A stretch of 64,000 nucleotides of DNA from Streptomyces luteolifulvus. Its GTDB lineage: Bacteria; Actinomycetota; Actinomycetes; Streptomycetales; Streptomycetaceae. Shown piece by piece: positions 8,595 to 16,936 of this stretch. The stretch spans positions 62,001-126,000 of the forward strand of contig NZ_VZRB01000021.1 in NCBI RefSeq assembly GCF_008806595.1, written 5' to 3'. A model generated the notes under the pieces. It ran no database searches, was not told the origin of the DNA, and saw only the letters and a program-made list of their open reading frames with translations. Position 1 is the stretch's first letter. The number at the start of each line of letters is the position of its first letter. The translations under genes and the position numbers were made by a program.

Positions 8595-8632
8595 GGACTC
8601 TCCCTGAGACAGGCGCCTGCATTCTTATGATC
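8595..8632 (-). promoter_or_regulatory. Probable kdgD leader with -10 element
   Basis: Read on the minus strand, TTCAGA (ending within the palindrome at 8633-8644 plus flank), a 17-base spacer and TAAGAA give a plausible sigma-70-type promoter about 30 bases before the GTG of kdgD. The palindrome lies in the spacer. Confidence 0.45.
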
Positions 8633-8644
8633 AATGTCTACATT
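8633..8644. promoter_or_regulatory. Operator-like palindrome AATGT-CT-ACATT
   Basis: A perfect 5-bp inverted repeat with a 2-base centre, positioned between the -35 and -10 of the predicted kdgD promoter. The TGT-NN-ACA core resembles sites of FadR/UxuR-type GntR repressors, which commonly control hexuronate genes. No such regulator gene is adjacent, so the binding protein is unknown. Confidence 0.5.
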
Positions 8645-8747
8645 TCTGAACGCAGCCACACTATGGAGCCATTTCACGGCGGGTCAAGCGCACACAGAGG
8701 CAGCACAGAGGCAACTCGGGCGCGGATTTCGCAGGTCCGCGTCACAC

Positions 8748-8776
8748 TTGACGGTAAGACACCTGATCTTTAGCTA
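8748..8776 (+). promoter_or_regulatory. Predicted promoter of uronate dehydrogenase gene
   Basis: TTGACG at 8748-8753, a 17-base spacer and TAGCTA at 8771-8776 form a good vegetative promoter. Transcription would begin near 8783, about 50 bases before the ATG at 8833. Confidence 0.6.
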
Positions 8777-8832
8777 GTCCATGCATATGAATGTCGTCCA
8801 TGAATGAGGCCGCCGACTCAAGGAGACCGAGG

Positions 8833-9642
8833 ATGCCCGATCCGCGCACCGTCCTGCTCACCGGCGCCGCCGGCCGGGTCGGCACCCTGATGCAGAACCT
8901 GCTCCCGGCCTTCGGCCACGAGCTGCGCCTCTTCGACGTACGCCCGATCGACGGCGACCCGGACGCCGTCACCGCCGACCTCGCCGACAAAGCGGCCATA
9001 CGGGAGGCGGTACGGGGCGTCGACGCGATCGTCCATCTCGCGGGCATCTCCCTGGAAGCCCCCTTCGAGAAGATCCTCAGGGCGAACATCGAGGGGACCT
9101 ACCACCTGTACGAGGCGGCCCGCGAGGAGGGGGTCGGGCGTATCGTCTTCGCCTCCTCCAACCATGCCGTGGGCTTCACCCCGCGCCCCCGGGGCGACGA
9201 TCCGCTGATCCCCGTCGACACCCCGCGCCGCCCGGACACCTTCTACGGCCTGTCCAAAGCCTTCGGCGAGGATCTCGCCCAGCTCTACTGGGACAAGCAC
9301 GGCCTGGAGACCGTCTCGGTGCGCATCGGCTCCTGCTTCCCCCAGCCGACCAGCGTGCGCATGCTGTCGATCTGGATGAGCCCCGGCGACGGCGCCCGTC
9401 TCTTCCACGCGGCCCTGACCGCCGAGAACGTCGGCCACACCGTCGTCTACGGCTCGTCCGCCAACACACGTCTGTGGTGGGACCTGAGCGGTGCCCGGGC
9501 GCTCGGCTACGAGCCGCAGGACGACTCCGAGGAGTTCGCCGAGAAGCTGATCGCCGAGCGGGGCGAGCTGGACCCGGAGAACCCGGCGCACGCCTGTCTC
9601 GGCGGCCACTTCGTGAGCGACCCGCCGATGTGGCCGTACTGA
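8833..9642 (+). CDS. udh: Uronate dehydrogenase-like NAD-dependent SDR
   Basis: A 269-residue extended short-chain dehydrogenase. The Rossmann motif TGAAGRVG sits at the N-terminus, DVRPIDGD binds the NAD ribose, VHLAGIS is the usual NNAG-like motif, and the catalytic YGLSK (YxxxK) follows SSNHAVGF. The segment RIGSCFPQPTSVRMLSIWMS and the overall length fit uronate dehydrogenase, which oxidises D-glucuronate or D-galacturonate to the aldarolactone. Start ATG 8833 was chosen because AAGGAG lies 8 bases upstream; an in-frame ATG at 8791 lacks one. It is divergent from kdgD, the last dehydratase of the same pathway. Confidence 0.82.
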   Translation: MPDPRTVLLTGAAGRVGTLMQNLLPAFGHELRLFDVRPIDGDPDAVTADLADKAAIREAVRGVDAIVHLAGISLEAPFEKILRANIEGTYHLYEAAREEGVGRIVFASSNHAVGFTPRPRGDDPLIPVDTPRRPDTFYGLSKAFGEDLAQLYWDKHGLETVSVRIGSCFPQPTSVRMLSIWMSPGDGARLFHAALTAENVGHTVVYGSSANTRLWWDLSGARALGYEPQDDSEEFAEKLIAERGELDPENPAHACLGGHFVSDPPMWPY

Positions 9643-9999
9643 CCTCGTCGGCACCGACGTCGCCGACCGGCGGAAAATGATCGTTCGCGACCGCGGGCGG
9701 GCACCGAACGGGCCCGCCCGCCGCCGTATTCGGGCACCGAACGGGCACGCCTGCCGTGACACTCGGGCACCGGCTCCGCCCGATGTCCCGCGCCGATCCA
9801 CAGCCGCGCAGGTCCGCGACGGGCACGCCGCGCCGTGAACGGGCAGATACGGGCAGCATCGGTCCTGCAACAGGCCTGGTCAGTGCCGCGCACCCGGGGT
9901 ACAACTTCCCCCATGGCCGCATGGGGCCCGAACGGGCAGCTCCGGCTCGGGGCACCCGGACGCTATCGGGCCACGCGGCAGAGCAAGGAGGTGTCGGCG
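9643..9999 (+). promoter_or_regulatory. Regulator upstream region with clustered ACGGGC direct repeats
   Basis: A 357-base gap before the DeoR gene. ACGGGC occurs six times in the same orientation (9708, 9741, 9819, 9839, 9849, 9932), usually as GAACGGGCA. Two copies, ACGGGCAG at 9839-9846 and 9849-9856, are exactly 10 bp apart. Direct repeats at helical spacing are typical of DeoR-family operators, so this is a candidate autoregulatory region. No coding sequence is seen. Confidence 0.5.
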
Positions 10000-10782
10000 A
10001 TGACGACGACAAGCACCGCGAAGACGGCGGAGGAGCGCCAGCGGGAGATCGTACGGGCCGTACGCGCCGCCGGCTCGGTCGACGTCAACGCGCTCGCCGC
10101 CGAGCTGGGCGTGGCCAAGGAGACCGTACGCCGGGATCTGCGCACCCTGGAGGAGCACGGCCTGGTCCGCCGCACCCACGGCGGCGCCTACCCCGTGGAG
10201 AGCGCCGGCTTCGAGACGACGCTCGCCTTCCGCGCCACCAGCCAGGTCCCCGAGAAGCGCCGGATCGCGGCCGCCGCGGCCGAACTGCTCGGGGACGCCG
10301 AGACGGTCTTCGTCGACGAGGGCTTCACCCCCCAGCTCATCGCCGAGGCACTGCCCAGGGACCGGCCGCTGACCGTGGTCACCGCGTCCCTGCCGATCGC
10401 GGGCACGCTCGCGGGTGCCGAGGACATCTCGGTCCTGCTGCTGGGTGGCCGGGTCCGCCCCGGCACCCTGGCGACCGTCGACCACTGGACGACCAAGATG
10501 CTCGCCGGCTTCGTCATCGACCTCGCCTACATCGGCGCCAACGGCATCTCGCGCGAACACGGTCTGACCACGCCCGACCCGGCGGTCAGCGAGGTCAAGG
10601 CCCAGGCGATCCGATCCGCCCGGCGCATCGTGTTCACCGGCGTCCACACCAAGTTCGGGGCCGTCAGCTTCTGCCGGTTCGCCGACGTCTGCGATCTGGA
10701 GGCGATCGTCACCAGCTCGCTGCTCCCCGCGGCCGAGGCCCACCGCTATGCGCTGCAAGGTCCGCAGATGATCCGCGTCTGA
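10000..10782 (+). CDS. DeoR-family transcriptional repressor
   Basis: A 260-residue regulator with an N-terminal winged helix (ERQREIVRAVRAAGSVDVNA, then LGVAKETVRRDLRTLEEHGL and RRTHGGA, the DeoR signature) and a C-terminal DeoRC sugar-phosphate sensor domain (VFVDEGFTPQ, LLLGGRVRPGTL, DLAYIGANGIS). Start ATG 10000 has AAGGAGG 8 bases upstream. It stands 110 bases before a polyol transport and dehydrogenase operon on the same strand and is the obvious repressor of it. The inducer would be a phosphorylated or free polyol or sugar. Confidence 0.9.
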   Translation: MTTTSTAKTAEERQREIVRAVRAAGSVDVNALAAELGVAKETVRRDLRTLEEHGLVRRTHGGAYPVESAGFETTLAFRATSQVPEKRRIAAAAAELLGDAETVFVDEGFTPQLIAEALPRDRPLTVVTASLPIAGTLAGAEDISVLLLGGRVRPGTLATVDHWTTKMLAGFVIDLAYIGANGISREHGLTTPDPAVSEVKAQAIRSARRIVFTGVHTKFGAVSFCRFADVCDLEAIVTSSLLPAAEAHRYALQGPQMIRV

Positions 10783-10861
10783 CGTCCGGCCCCCGTACGG
10801 CATCCGACGGTTCGGCGACCCGCCCACCCACGCCGTAGGGACCCCCAACCCGGTCAGCGCC

Positions 10862-10892
10862 CCATTTGCCCTTATTTGTTCAGGAGGACCGC
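10862..10892 (+). promoter_or_regulatory. Leader of polyol operon with ATTTG direct repeat and strong RBS
   Basis: ATTTG at 10864-10868 and 10874-10878 are 10 bp apart just before CAGGAGGACC, a strong Shine-Dalgarno 6 bases from the ATG. The 10-bp periodic repeat could be a DeoR contact site; this is weak evidence. Confidence 0.35.
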
Positions 10893-12260
10893 ATGCGAAC
10901 CCGGAGCCGACGCGCATCGCGCACCCTCTTCGCCATGGCCGCCATAGGGACGCTGATCACCCCGCTCGCCGCCTGCGCGGGCGCCGGCGGATCCGGACCC
11001 TCCGGCGGCCGCTCCCTGAACGTCCTGATGGTGAACAACCCGCAGATGCTGGATCTGCAGAAACTCACCGCCGCCCACTTCACCGAGGCCACCGGCATCA
11101 AGGTGAACTTCACCGTCCTCCCAGAGAACGACGTCCGGGACAAGATCAGCCAGGACTTCGCCCACCAGGCCGGCCAGTACGACGTCGCCACCCTCAGCAA
11201 CTACGAGATCCCGATCTACGCCGAGAACGGCTGGCTCCACTCCCTGGACCCGTACGTCAAGAGCGACACCGCCTTCGACCAGGCCGACATCCTCACCCCG
11301 ATGACACAGGCCCTCACCGCTGAGGACGGCAAGCTCTACGGCGAGCCCTTCTACGGCGAGTCCTCCTTCCTGATGTACCGCAAGGACATCTTCGAGAAGG
11401 AGGGCCTGACCATGCCCGGCAAGCCCACCTGGAAGCAGGTCGCCGACCTCGCCGCCAAGGTGGACGGCGCCGAGTCCGGCATGAGGGGCATCTGTCTGCG
11501 CGGCCTGCCCGGCTGGGGCGAGGTGCTGGCCCCGCTCACCACGGCCGTCAACACCTTCGGCGGCACATGGTTCGACAAGGACTGGACGGCACGGCTGGAC
11601 TCCAAGGAGTTCAAGGAGGCCACGCGGTTCTATGTCGACCTGGTGCGCAGGCACGGCCAGTCCGGCGCCGCGCAGTCCGGCTATGCCGAGTGCCTCAACC
11701 ACATGACCCAGGGCAAGACGGCCATGTGGTACGACGCCACGGCCGGCGCCGGCTCCCTGGAGGCCGGCGGCTCCCCGGTCAAGGGCAGGATCGGCTATGT
11801 CCCGGCCCCGGTCGAGAAGACCGAGAGCTCCGGCTGGCTCTACACCTGGGCGTGGGGCGTCCAGAAGTCGTCCCAGAACGCCGACGACGCCTGGAAGTTC
11901 ATCTCCTGGGCCTCCGGCAAGGGCTACGAGAGGCTCGTCGGCACGACCATCGGCTGGGCCAATGTGCCGGCCGGCAAGCGGGCGTCGACCTATGACATCC
12001 CCGAGTACCGCAAGGAGGCGGCGGCCTTCGCGGACGTCACCCGGGACGCCATCGCCGGCGCCAGGCCGGAGGACCCGGGCGTGCAGCCCCGGCCCGCGCC
12101 CGGCATCCAGTTCGTCGGCATCCCCGAGTTCACCGACCTGGGCACCAAGGTCTCCCAGGAGATCAGTTCCGCCATCGCCGGCCGGCAGTCCGTGGACAGC
12201 GCGCTGGCGAAGTCGCAGAAGCTCGCCGAGGCCGTCGGCAAGAAGTACGAGGGATCATGA
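10893..12260 (+). CDS. Polyol/sugar ABC transporter solute-binding lipoprotein
   Basis: A 455-residue extracytoplasmic binding protein. The signal peptide ends in a lipobox, LAAC with Cys28, so it is predicted to be lipid-anchored. The body is a family 1 (MalE/SmoE-like) binding protein (TGIKVNFTVLPENDVRDKIS, YDVATLSNYE, KLYGEPFYGESSFLMYRKD, TAMWYDATAGAGSLE). ATG 10893 follows AGGAGG; upstream in-frame codons are not preceded by one. It is first in a four-gene operon with ATGA overlaps. The neighbouring dehydrogenase and permeases suggest sorbitol, mannitol or a related polyol as substrate. Confidence 0.88.
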   Translation: MRTRSRRASRTLFAMAAIGTLITPLAACAGAGGSGPSGGRSLNVLMVNNPQMLDLQKLTAAHFTEATGIKVNFTVLPENDVRDKISQDFAHQAGQYDVATLSNYEIPIYAENGWLHSLDPYVKSDTAFDQADILTPMTQALTAEDGKLYGEPFYGESSFLMYRKDIFEKEGLTMPGKPTWKQVADLAAKVDGAESGMRGICLRGLPGWGEVLAPLTTAVNTFGGTWFDKDWTARLDSKEFKEATRFYVDLVRRHGQSGAAQSGYAECLNHMTQGKTAMWYDATAGAGSLEAGGSPVKGRIGYVPAPVEKTESSGWLYTWAWGVQKSSQNADDAWKFISWASGKGYERLVGTTIGWANVPAGKRASTYDIPEYRKEAAAFADVTRDAIAGARPEDPGVQPRPAPGIQFVGIPEFTDLGTKVSQEISSAIAGRQSVDSALAKSQKLAEAVGKKYEGS

Positions 12261-13207
12261 CCGTCACGACGTCCGCCGCTCGGGTCACCGCGCCGGCCGC
12301 GTGGCCGGCGCCCCGCCCGCCGAACCGCATGCGCGCATGGGTCACCCGGGCCCCGCTGCTGCCCGCGCTGATCTTCATGATCGTCGTGACGCAACTGCCC
12401 TTCGTCGCGACCCTGGTGATCTCGTTCTACGACTGGAACGCGCTGTATCCGGACGACCGCCGCTTCGCCGGCTTCGCCAACTATTCGGAGGTGCTCAGCA
12501 CACCCGAACTACGCAGGTCGGTGGGGACAACCGTGGTGCTGACCGCCACGGTCGTGCTGGTCAGCCTGGTGCTCGGGCTGGTCCTGGCGCTGCTCCTGGA
12601 CCGCCGCTTCCGTGGCCGGGCCGCCGTGCGCACGATGCTCATCGCCCCCTTCCTGCTGGTGCCGATCGCGGCCGCGCTGCTGTGGAAGCACGTGCTGTAC
12701 AACCCCGAGTACGGCCTGCTCAACGGGATTCTGCGGTGGATCGGCGGGGACACGGCGGTCCAGCCGGACTGGATCTCCGAGATGCCGCTGATGGCGGTCG
12801 CGGCCTCACTGATCTGGCAGTGGACCCCGTTCATGACGCTGATCCTGCTCGCCGGACTGCAGAGCCGTGACCCGGAACTGGTCGAGGCGGCCCGGATGGA
12901 CGGCGCGAACGAGTGGCAGGTGTTCGTCCACATCACCCTGCCGCACCTGCGCCGCTACCTCGAACTGAGCGTGCTGCTGGGCTCGATCTACATCGTGCAG
13001 AACTTCGACGCGGTGTACACGATCACCTCCGGCGGCCTGGGCACCGCAAACCTGCCGTACACCGTCTACCAGACCTTCTACCAGGCGCACGAGAACGGCC
13101 TCGCCTCCGCGGCCGGCGTCATCGTCGTCATCGGCTCGCTCATCCTCGCCACCTTCGCCCTGCGCGTGGTGTCGTCCCTGTTCCGTGCGGAGGTGTCCCG
13201 CCGATGA
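12257..13207 (+). CDS. ABC transporter permease, MalF/SmoF type
   Basis: A 316-residue inner-membrane permease with six predicted membrane spans; the first is about residues 33-55. The EAA loop that docks the ATPase is EAARMDGANEWQVFVHITLP (about residues 212-231). It overlaps the binding-protein stop by ATGA and is followed by the second permease. No ATPase gene is present in the operon; Streptomyces sugar importers of this class share the MsiK ATPase encoded elsewhere (established for other members). Confidence 0.9.
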   Translation: MTVTTSAARVTAPAAWPAPRPPNRMRAWVTRAPLLPALIFMIVVTQLPFVATLVISFYDWNALYPDDRRFAGFANYSEVLSTPELRRSVGTTVVLTATVVLVSLVLGLVLALLLDRRFRGRAAVRTMLIAPFLLVPIAAALLWKHVLYNPEYGLLNGILRWIGGDTAVQPDWISEMPLMAVAASLIWQWTPFMTLILLAGLQSRDPELVEAARMDGANEWQVFVHITLPHLRRYLELSVLLGSIYIVQNFDAVYTITSGGLGTANLPYTVYQTFYQAHENGLASAAGVIVVIGSLILATFALRVVSSLFRAEVSRR

Positions 13208-14070
13208 CGACGATCACCACCGCCGCCCGGCGGCGGACCGGGTCCCGCGGCCGGTTCCGGGGAGCCGCCCTGGGAGTCGCCGCGTGGCTGGCCGGCATCC
13301 TCTTCGTCCTGCCCATCCTCTGGATGGTCCTGACCTCCTTCCACTCCGAGGTGGACGCGGCGACCAACCCGCCCTCCCTCACCGCGTCGCTCACCCTGGA
13401 CGGCTACCGCGCGTTCTTCGGCCTGGACGGCGGCGCCAGCCCCTGGCCGGCGCTGCTCAACTCGGTGACGGCCTCCGTGGTCTCCACGCTGCTGACGCTG
13501 CTCCTCGCACTGCCCGCCGCCTACGCGCTGTCCGTCCGGCCGGTGCGGAAGTGGACCGATGTCCTGTTCTTCTTCCTGTCCACCAAGATGCTGCCGATGG
13601 TGGCGGGGCTGCTGCCGGTCTACCTGTTCGCGAAGAACACCGGGCTGCTCGACAACATCTGGGCACTGGTCGTCCTCTACACCGCCATGAACCTGCCGAT
13701 CGCGGTGTGGATGCTGCAGTCCTTCCTCTCCGAGGTGCCGGCCGCGGTCATCGAGGCGGCGCAGATCGACGGCGCGCGGCTGCCGACGATCCTGTGGCGC
13801 GTGGTGACCCCCCTGGCGCTGCCCGGCATCGCGGCGACCTCCCTGATCTGCTTCATCTTCAGCTGGAACGAGCTGCTGTTCGCCCGGGTCCTCACGGGCG
13901 TGGTGGCCGAGACGGCTCCTGTCTTCCTCACCGGCTTCATCACCAGTCAGGGCCTGTTCCTGGCGAAGGTGTGCGCCGCCTCGCTCATGATCTCCCTGCC
14001 GGTGCTCGCCGCGGGGTTCGCCGCCCAGGACAAGCTGGTCCAGGGCCTGTCTCTGGGAGCCGTCAAATGA
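13204..14070 (+). CDS. ABC transporter permease, MalG/SmoG type
   Basis: A 288-residue permease with six membrane spans and the EAA loop EAAQIDGARLPTILWRVVTP. The segment FFFLSTKMLPMVAGLLPVY resembles polyol (mannitol/sorbitol) permeases. Start ATG 13204 overlaps the stop of the first permease. It ends in an ATGA overlap with the dehydrogenase gene, so the four structural genes are a single translationally coupled unit. Confidence 0.9.
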   Translation: MTTITTAARRRTGSRGRFRGAALGVAAWLAGILFVLPILWMVLTSFHSEVDAATNPPSLTASLTLDGYRAFFGLDGGASPWPALLNSVTASVVSTLLTLLLALPAAYALSVRPVRKWTDVLFFFLSTKMLPMVAGLLPVYLFAKNTGLLDNIWALVVLYTAMNLPIAVWMLQSFLSEVPAAVIEAAQIDGARLPTILWRVVTPLALPGIAATSLICFIFSWNELLFARVLTGVVAETAPVFLTGFITSQGLFLAKVCAASLMISLPVLAAGFAAQDKLVQGLSLGAVK

Positions 14071-15056
14071 AGGCAGCCGTCATCGAGTCCGTGGGCCGCG
14101 CCGTCGTCACCGAGGTCCCGGACCCGACGCCGGGCCCGCGCGAGGTCGTCGTCGAGGTGGCCGCATGCGGCTTGTGCGGCACGGACCTGCACATCCTCCA
14201 GGGCGAGTTCGCGCCGAGGCTGCCGATCGTGCCGGGGCACGAGTTCGCGGGCGAGGTGGTCGGCGTCGGCGCCCGGGTCACCGAGGTCGCGGTGGGCGAC
14301 CCGGTGGCGGTGGACCCCTCGCTGTACTGCCACGAGTGCCGCTACTGCCGTACCGGCCACAACAACCTCTGCGAACGGTGGGCGGCGATCGGCGTGACGA
14401 CGGCCGGAGGGGCGGCGCAGTACGCGGTCGCGCCGGTGGCCAACTGTGTGAAGCTCCCCGAGCACGTCCGCACCGAGGACGCGGCACTGATCGAACCGCT
14501 CTCCTGCGCCGTGCGCGGCTACGACGTGCTGCAGTCCCGGCTCGGCGCGCACGTCCTGATCTACGGCTCCGGCACGATGGGCCTGATGATGCTGGAACTG
14601 GCGAAGCGGACGGGCGCGGCGAGCGTGGACGTGCTGGACGTGAACCCCGTACGCCTGGAGACGGCGCGGCAGCTGGGCGCCTCGGCCTGCGCGGCGGGCG
14701 CGGACGAACTGGACCGGCCGCAGGGCTGGGACCTGGTGGTGGACGCCACGGGCAACGCCGCGGCGATCCAGGACGGGCTGGACCGGGTGGCGAAGGCCGG
14801 AACGTTTCTCCAGTTCGGCGTCGCCGACTACGCGACCCGCGTGACGATCGACCCGTACCGCATCTACAACCAGGAGCTCACGATCACCGGCTCGATGGCG
14901 GTCCTGCACAGCTTCGAACGAGCGGCGGAACTGTTCGCGAACGGCGTCCTGAACCCCGAGATCTTCATCAGCGACCGGGTCCCGCTGAGCGGCTATCCGA
15001 AGGCACTGGAGCGGTTCGCGGCGGGGGTGGGCCGAAAGATAGTGGTGGTGCCGTAG
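14067..15056 (+). CDS. Zinc-dependent polyol dehydrogenase (MDR family)
   Basis: A 329-residue medium-chain dehydrogenase. Catalytic zinc ligands are visible in CGLCGTDLHIL and GHEFAGEV; the structural-zinc loop has CHECRYCRTGHNNLC. The NAD-binding turn is YGSGTMGLM. This is the sorbitol/arabitol/threonine dehydrogenase-like group. Its position as last gene of a polyol import operon suggests it oxidises the imported polyol to a ketose. No kinase is present, so phosphorylation must occur elsewhere. The exact substrate cannot be read from the sequence. Confidence 0.88.
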   Translation: MKAAVIESVGRAVVTEVPDPTPGPREVVVEVAACGLCGTDLHILQGEFAPRLPIVPGHEFAGEVVGVGARVTEVAVGDPVAVDPSLYCHECRYCRTGHNNLCERWAAIGVTTAGGAAQYAVAPVANCVKLPEHVRTEDAALIEPLSCAVRGYDVLQSRLGAHVLIYGSGTMGLMMLELAKRTGAASVDVLDVNPVRLETARQLGASACAAGADELDRPQGWDLVVDATGNAAAIQDGLDRVAKAGTFLQFGVADYATRVTIDPYRIYNQELTITGSMAVLHSFERAAELFANGVLNPEIFISDRVPLSGYPKALERFAAGVGRKIVVVP

Positions 15057-15066
15057 TGAGCTTGAA

Positions 15067-15290
15067 TCAGCCCTCCGGCGGCTGGCAATCTTCAGCCCCT
15101 CCGAGGCTGGCATCTTCAGCCCGTCCGGCGGCTGGCATTTCAGCCCCTCCGGCGTTTGAGGAGCGGGGGTCCAGGGGGCAGAGCCCCCTGGCGGGGTCGA
15201 AGGGGCGGAGCCCCTGGGGACGGGACGGGAAGGGGCGGCGGGGGCGAAAACCACTGGGCCCGCACCCCACCACCCCCCTACCATCCCGCA
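15067..15290. repeat. Dispersed Streptomyces intergenic repeat with tandem CAGCCC...CTGGCAT units
   Basis: At 15067-15150 a unit of about 27 bases, TCAGCCCCTCCGGCGGCTGG with small variations, is repeated four times. It runs into CCGGCGTTTGAGGAGCGGGG and a hairpin, CAGGGGGC-AGA-GCCCCCTG. This is a common Streptomyces intergenic repeat; a related copy is at 37331-37412. It follows the polyol operon and probably contains its terminator. Confidence 0.65.
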
Positions 15291-15291
15291 C

Positions 15292-15525
15292 ATGCCAAGC
15301 CCCCACGGCTTCACCTACGAAGCCCACACGAACGGCACCGTCCGCATCTCCCACCACGGCCGCCCGGTGACCACCCTCAACGGCCCCCGCGCCGCCCAGT
15401 TCCTCGCCGAAGCCGAGGCCGAGACCGAGACCTCCGACCCCCAGCTGGTCATGGCCCGCTGGACCGGAAACTACAAACGCGGCAACGAACGCACGGCCCG
15501 CAACCACCCCCGCAACAGACGCTGA
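15292..15525 (+). CDS. Small conserved Streptomyces protein
   Basis: A 77-residue, basic, soluble protein. The start MPSPHGFTYEAHTNGTVRIS and the ending ARWTGNYKRGNERTARNHPR look like a small conserved Streptomyces family that I recognise only as hypothetical. No motif, signal peptide or membrane segment is visible. The ATG lies 2 bases beyond the upstream repeat and has no good Shine-Dalgarno, so the start or leader may be unusual. Confidence 0.6.
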   Translation: MPSPHGFTYEAHTNGTVRISHHGRPVTTLNGPRAAQFLAEAEAETETSDPQLVMARWTGNYKRGNERTARNHPRNRR

Positions 15526-15612
15526 GCCCACGCCCGGCCCCCACGGTGAGATCCAACCCGATTGGCCGCCAGGTAAGGGAACGGTAAAACGCCCTCGCTC
15601 GTTCAACGGGGC

Positions 15613-16854
15613 ATGACAGCTATGACCCCCGGCTCGAACATCCCTCTCTCCACCGCCCGCGTGACGGTGGACGTCGCCGCCCCGGTGCGGCTCGACGTAT
15701 CGGGCCTGCTGCTCACGGGCGACGGCAAGGTGCGCTCGGACGACGACTTCATCTTCTACAACCAGCCGGCCGGCCCCGGCGTGACCTACCGCTCGGGCGG
15801 CGGCACGGCCCCCGACGCGATCACCGTCGACACCGCCGCCGTCCCCCCGGGCATCGAGAAGATCGTCGTCACGGCGAGCCCGGACGCCGCCGGCCAGACC
15901 TTCCAGGGCATCGAACCCACAGCGACGATCCGCAACGCGGACGACAACAGCGTCCTGGCCACGTTCACGCCCCCGCAGCTCGGCGGCGAGACCGCCCTGG
16001 TGGTTGTGGAGATCTACCTGCGCAACGGCGCCTGGAAGGCCCGCGCCGTCGGCCAGGGATACGCCAACGGCCTCGCCGGCATCGCCACCGACTTCGGCGT
16101 CACCGTGGAGGAACCGGCCCCCGCCCCCGTCGCGCCGTCCCAGCCCGCCGTCCAGGCCCCGATGGCTCCGCCGCCCCCGCCGGTCCCGCCCGTGCCGCCG
16201 ACGGACCAGCGCCTGACCGCCCCCTCGGCGCCCGCCGCACCCCCGGCGCCGCCCGCCGCCCCGGCCCCCGGCGCCGGAAAGATCAACCTCGACAAGGGCA
16301 GGGTCAGCCTCCAGAAGAACCAGACCGTCTCCCTCGTCAAGGGCGGCCGCCCCCTGCTCGCCCAGGTCAAGATGGGCCTCGGCTGGGAGCCGGCGTACCG
16401 CGGCAAGGACATCGACCTGGACGCCTCGGTCATCGCCTACGGCCCCCAGCGCAATCACATCGACAGCTGCTACTTCGGCAAGCTCTCCATCGTGAACGGC
16501 GCGATCAGGCACTCCGGGGACAACCTCACCGGCGAGGGCAGCGGTGACGACGAGGTGATCACCGTCGACCTCGGCCGGCTCCCGCAGGAGGTCACCGGCC
16601 TGGTCTTCACCGTCAACTCCTTCTCCGGCCAGAAGTTCACCGAGGTCGCCAAGGCCTACTGCCGCCTCCTGGACGCGGCGTCCGGCGAGGAACTGGTCCG
16701 CTTCGACCTCACCAGCGCCGAGGCGCAGACGGGGGTGATGATGGCGAAGCTGATCCGCCAGTTCTCCGGCGAGTGGGAGATGACGGCCATGGGCGACTTC
16801 GTCAAGGCCCGCACGGTCCGGAACATGGTCAAGCCGGCGGCCCAGGCACTGTAG
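15613..16854 (+). CDS. TerD-family protein with two TerD-like domains
   Basis: A 413-residue cytoplasmic protein. The N-terminal domain (about residues 1-165) has RLDVSGLLLTGDGKVRSDDD. A proline/alanine-rich linker of about 50 residues follows. The C-terminal TerD domain (about 220-405) has the calcium-binding signature DIDLDASVIAYG and HSGDNLTGEGSGDDE. TerD proteins belong to stress-linked tellurium-resistance clusters and bind calcium; their molecular role is unsettled. No other ter genes are next to it. The start could be ATG 15613 or 15622. Confidence 0.88.
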   Translation: MTAMTPGSNIPLSTARVTVDVAAPVRLDVSGLLLTGDGKVRSDDDFIFYNQPAGPGVTYRSGGGTAPDAITVDTAAVPPGIEKIVVTASPDAAGQTFQGIEPTATIRNADDNSVLATFTPPQLGGETALVVVEIYLRNGAWKARAVGQGYANGLAGIATDFGVTVEEPAPAPVAPSQPAVQAPMAPPPPPVPPVPPTDQRLTAPSAPAAPPAPPAAPAPGAGKINLDKGRVSLQKNQTVSLVKGGRPLLAQVKMGLGWEPAYRGKDIDLDASVIAYGPQRNHIDSCYFGKLSIVNGAIRHSGDNLTGEGSGDDEVITVDLGRLPQEVTGLVFTVNSFSGQKFTEVAKAYCRLLDAASGEELVRFDLTSAEAQTGVMMAKLIRQFSGEWEMTAMGDFVKARTVRNMVKPAAQAL

Positions 16855-16875
16855 ACCGAGGCGGTACGACCTCCG

Positions 16876-16903
16876 GGGCGCCCCCCGCAAGCAGGGGGCG
16901 CCC
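16876..16903. terminator. Bidirectional terminator hairpin
   Basis: GGGCGCCCCC (16876-16885) pairs with GGGGGCGCCC (16894-16903) across an 8-base loop, between the converging TerD and acdS genes. Confidence 0.7.
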
Positions 16904-16936
16904 GGCGTTCGGCACACAAGGAAGCCGGCCCAGCGC

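Noticed and set aside
15067..15150. Four short tandem units as a possible CRISPR array
   Set aside because: Units are imperfect and have no unique spacers or cas genes; they belong to a dispersed Streptomyces intergenic repeat.
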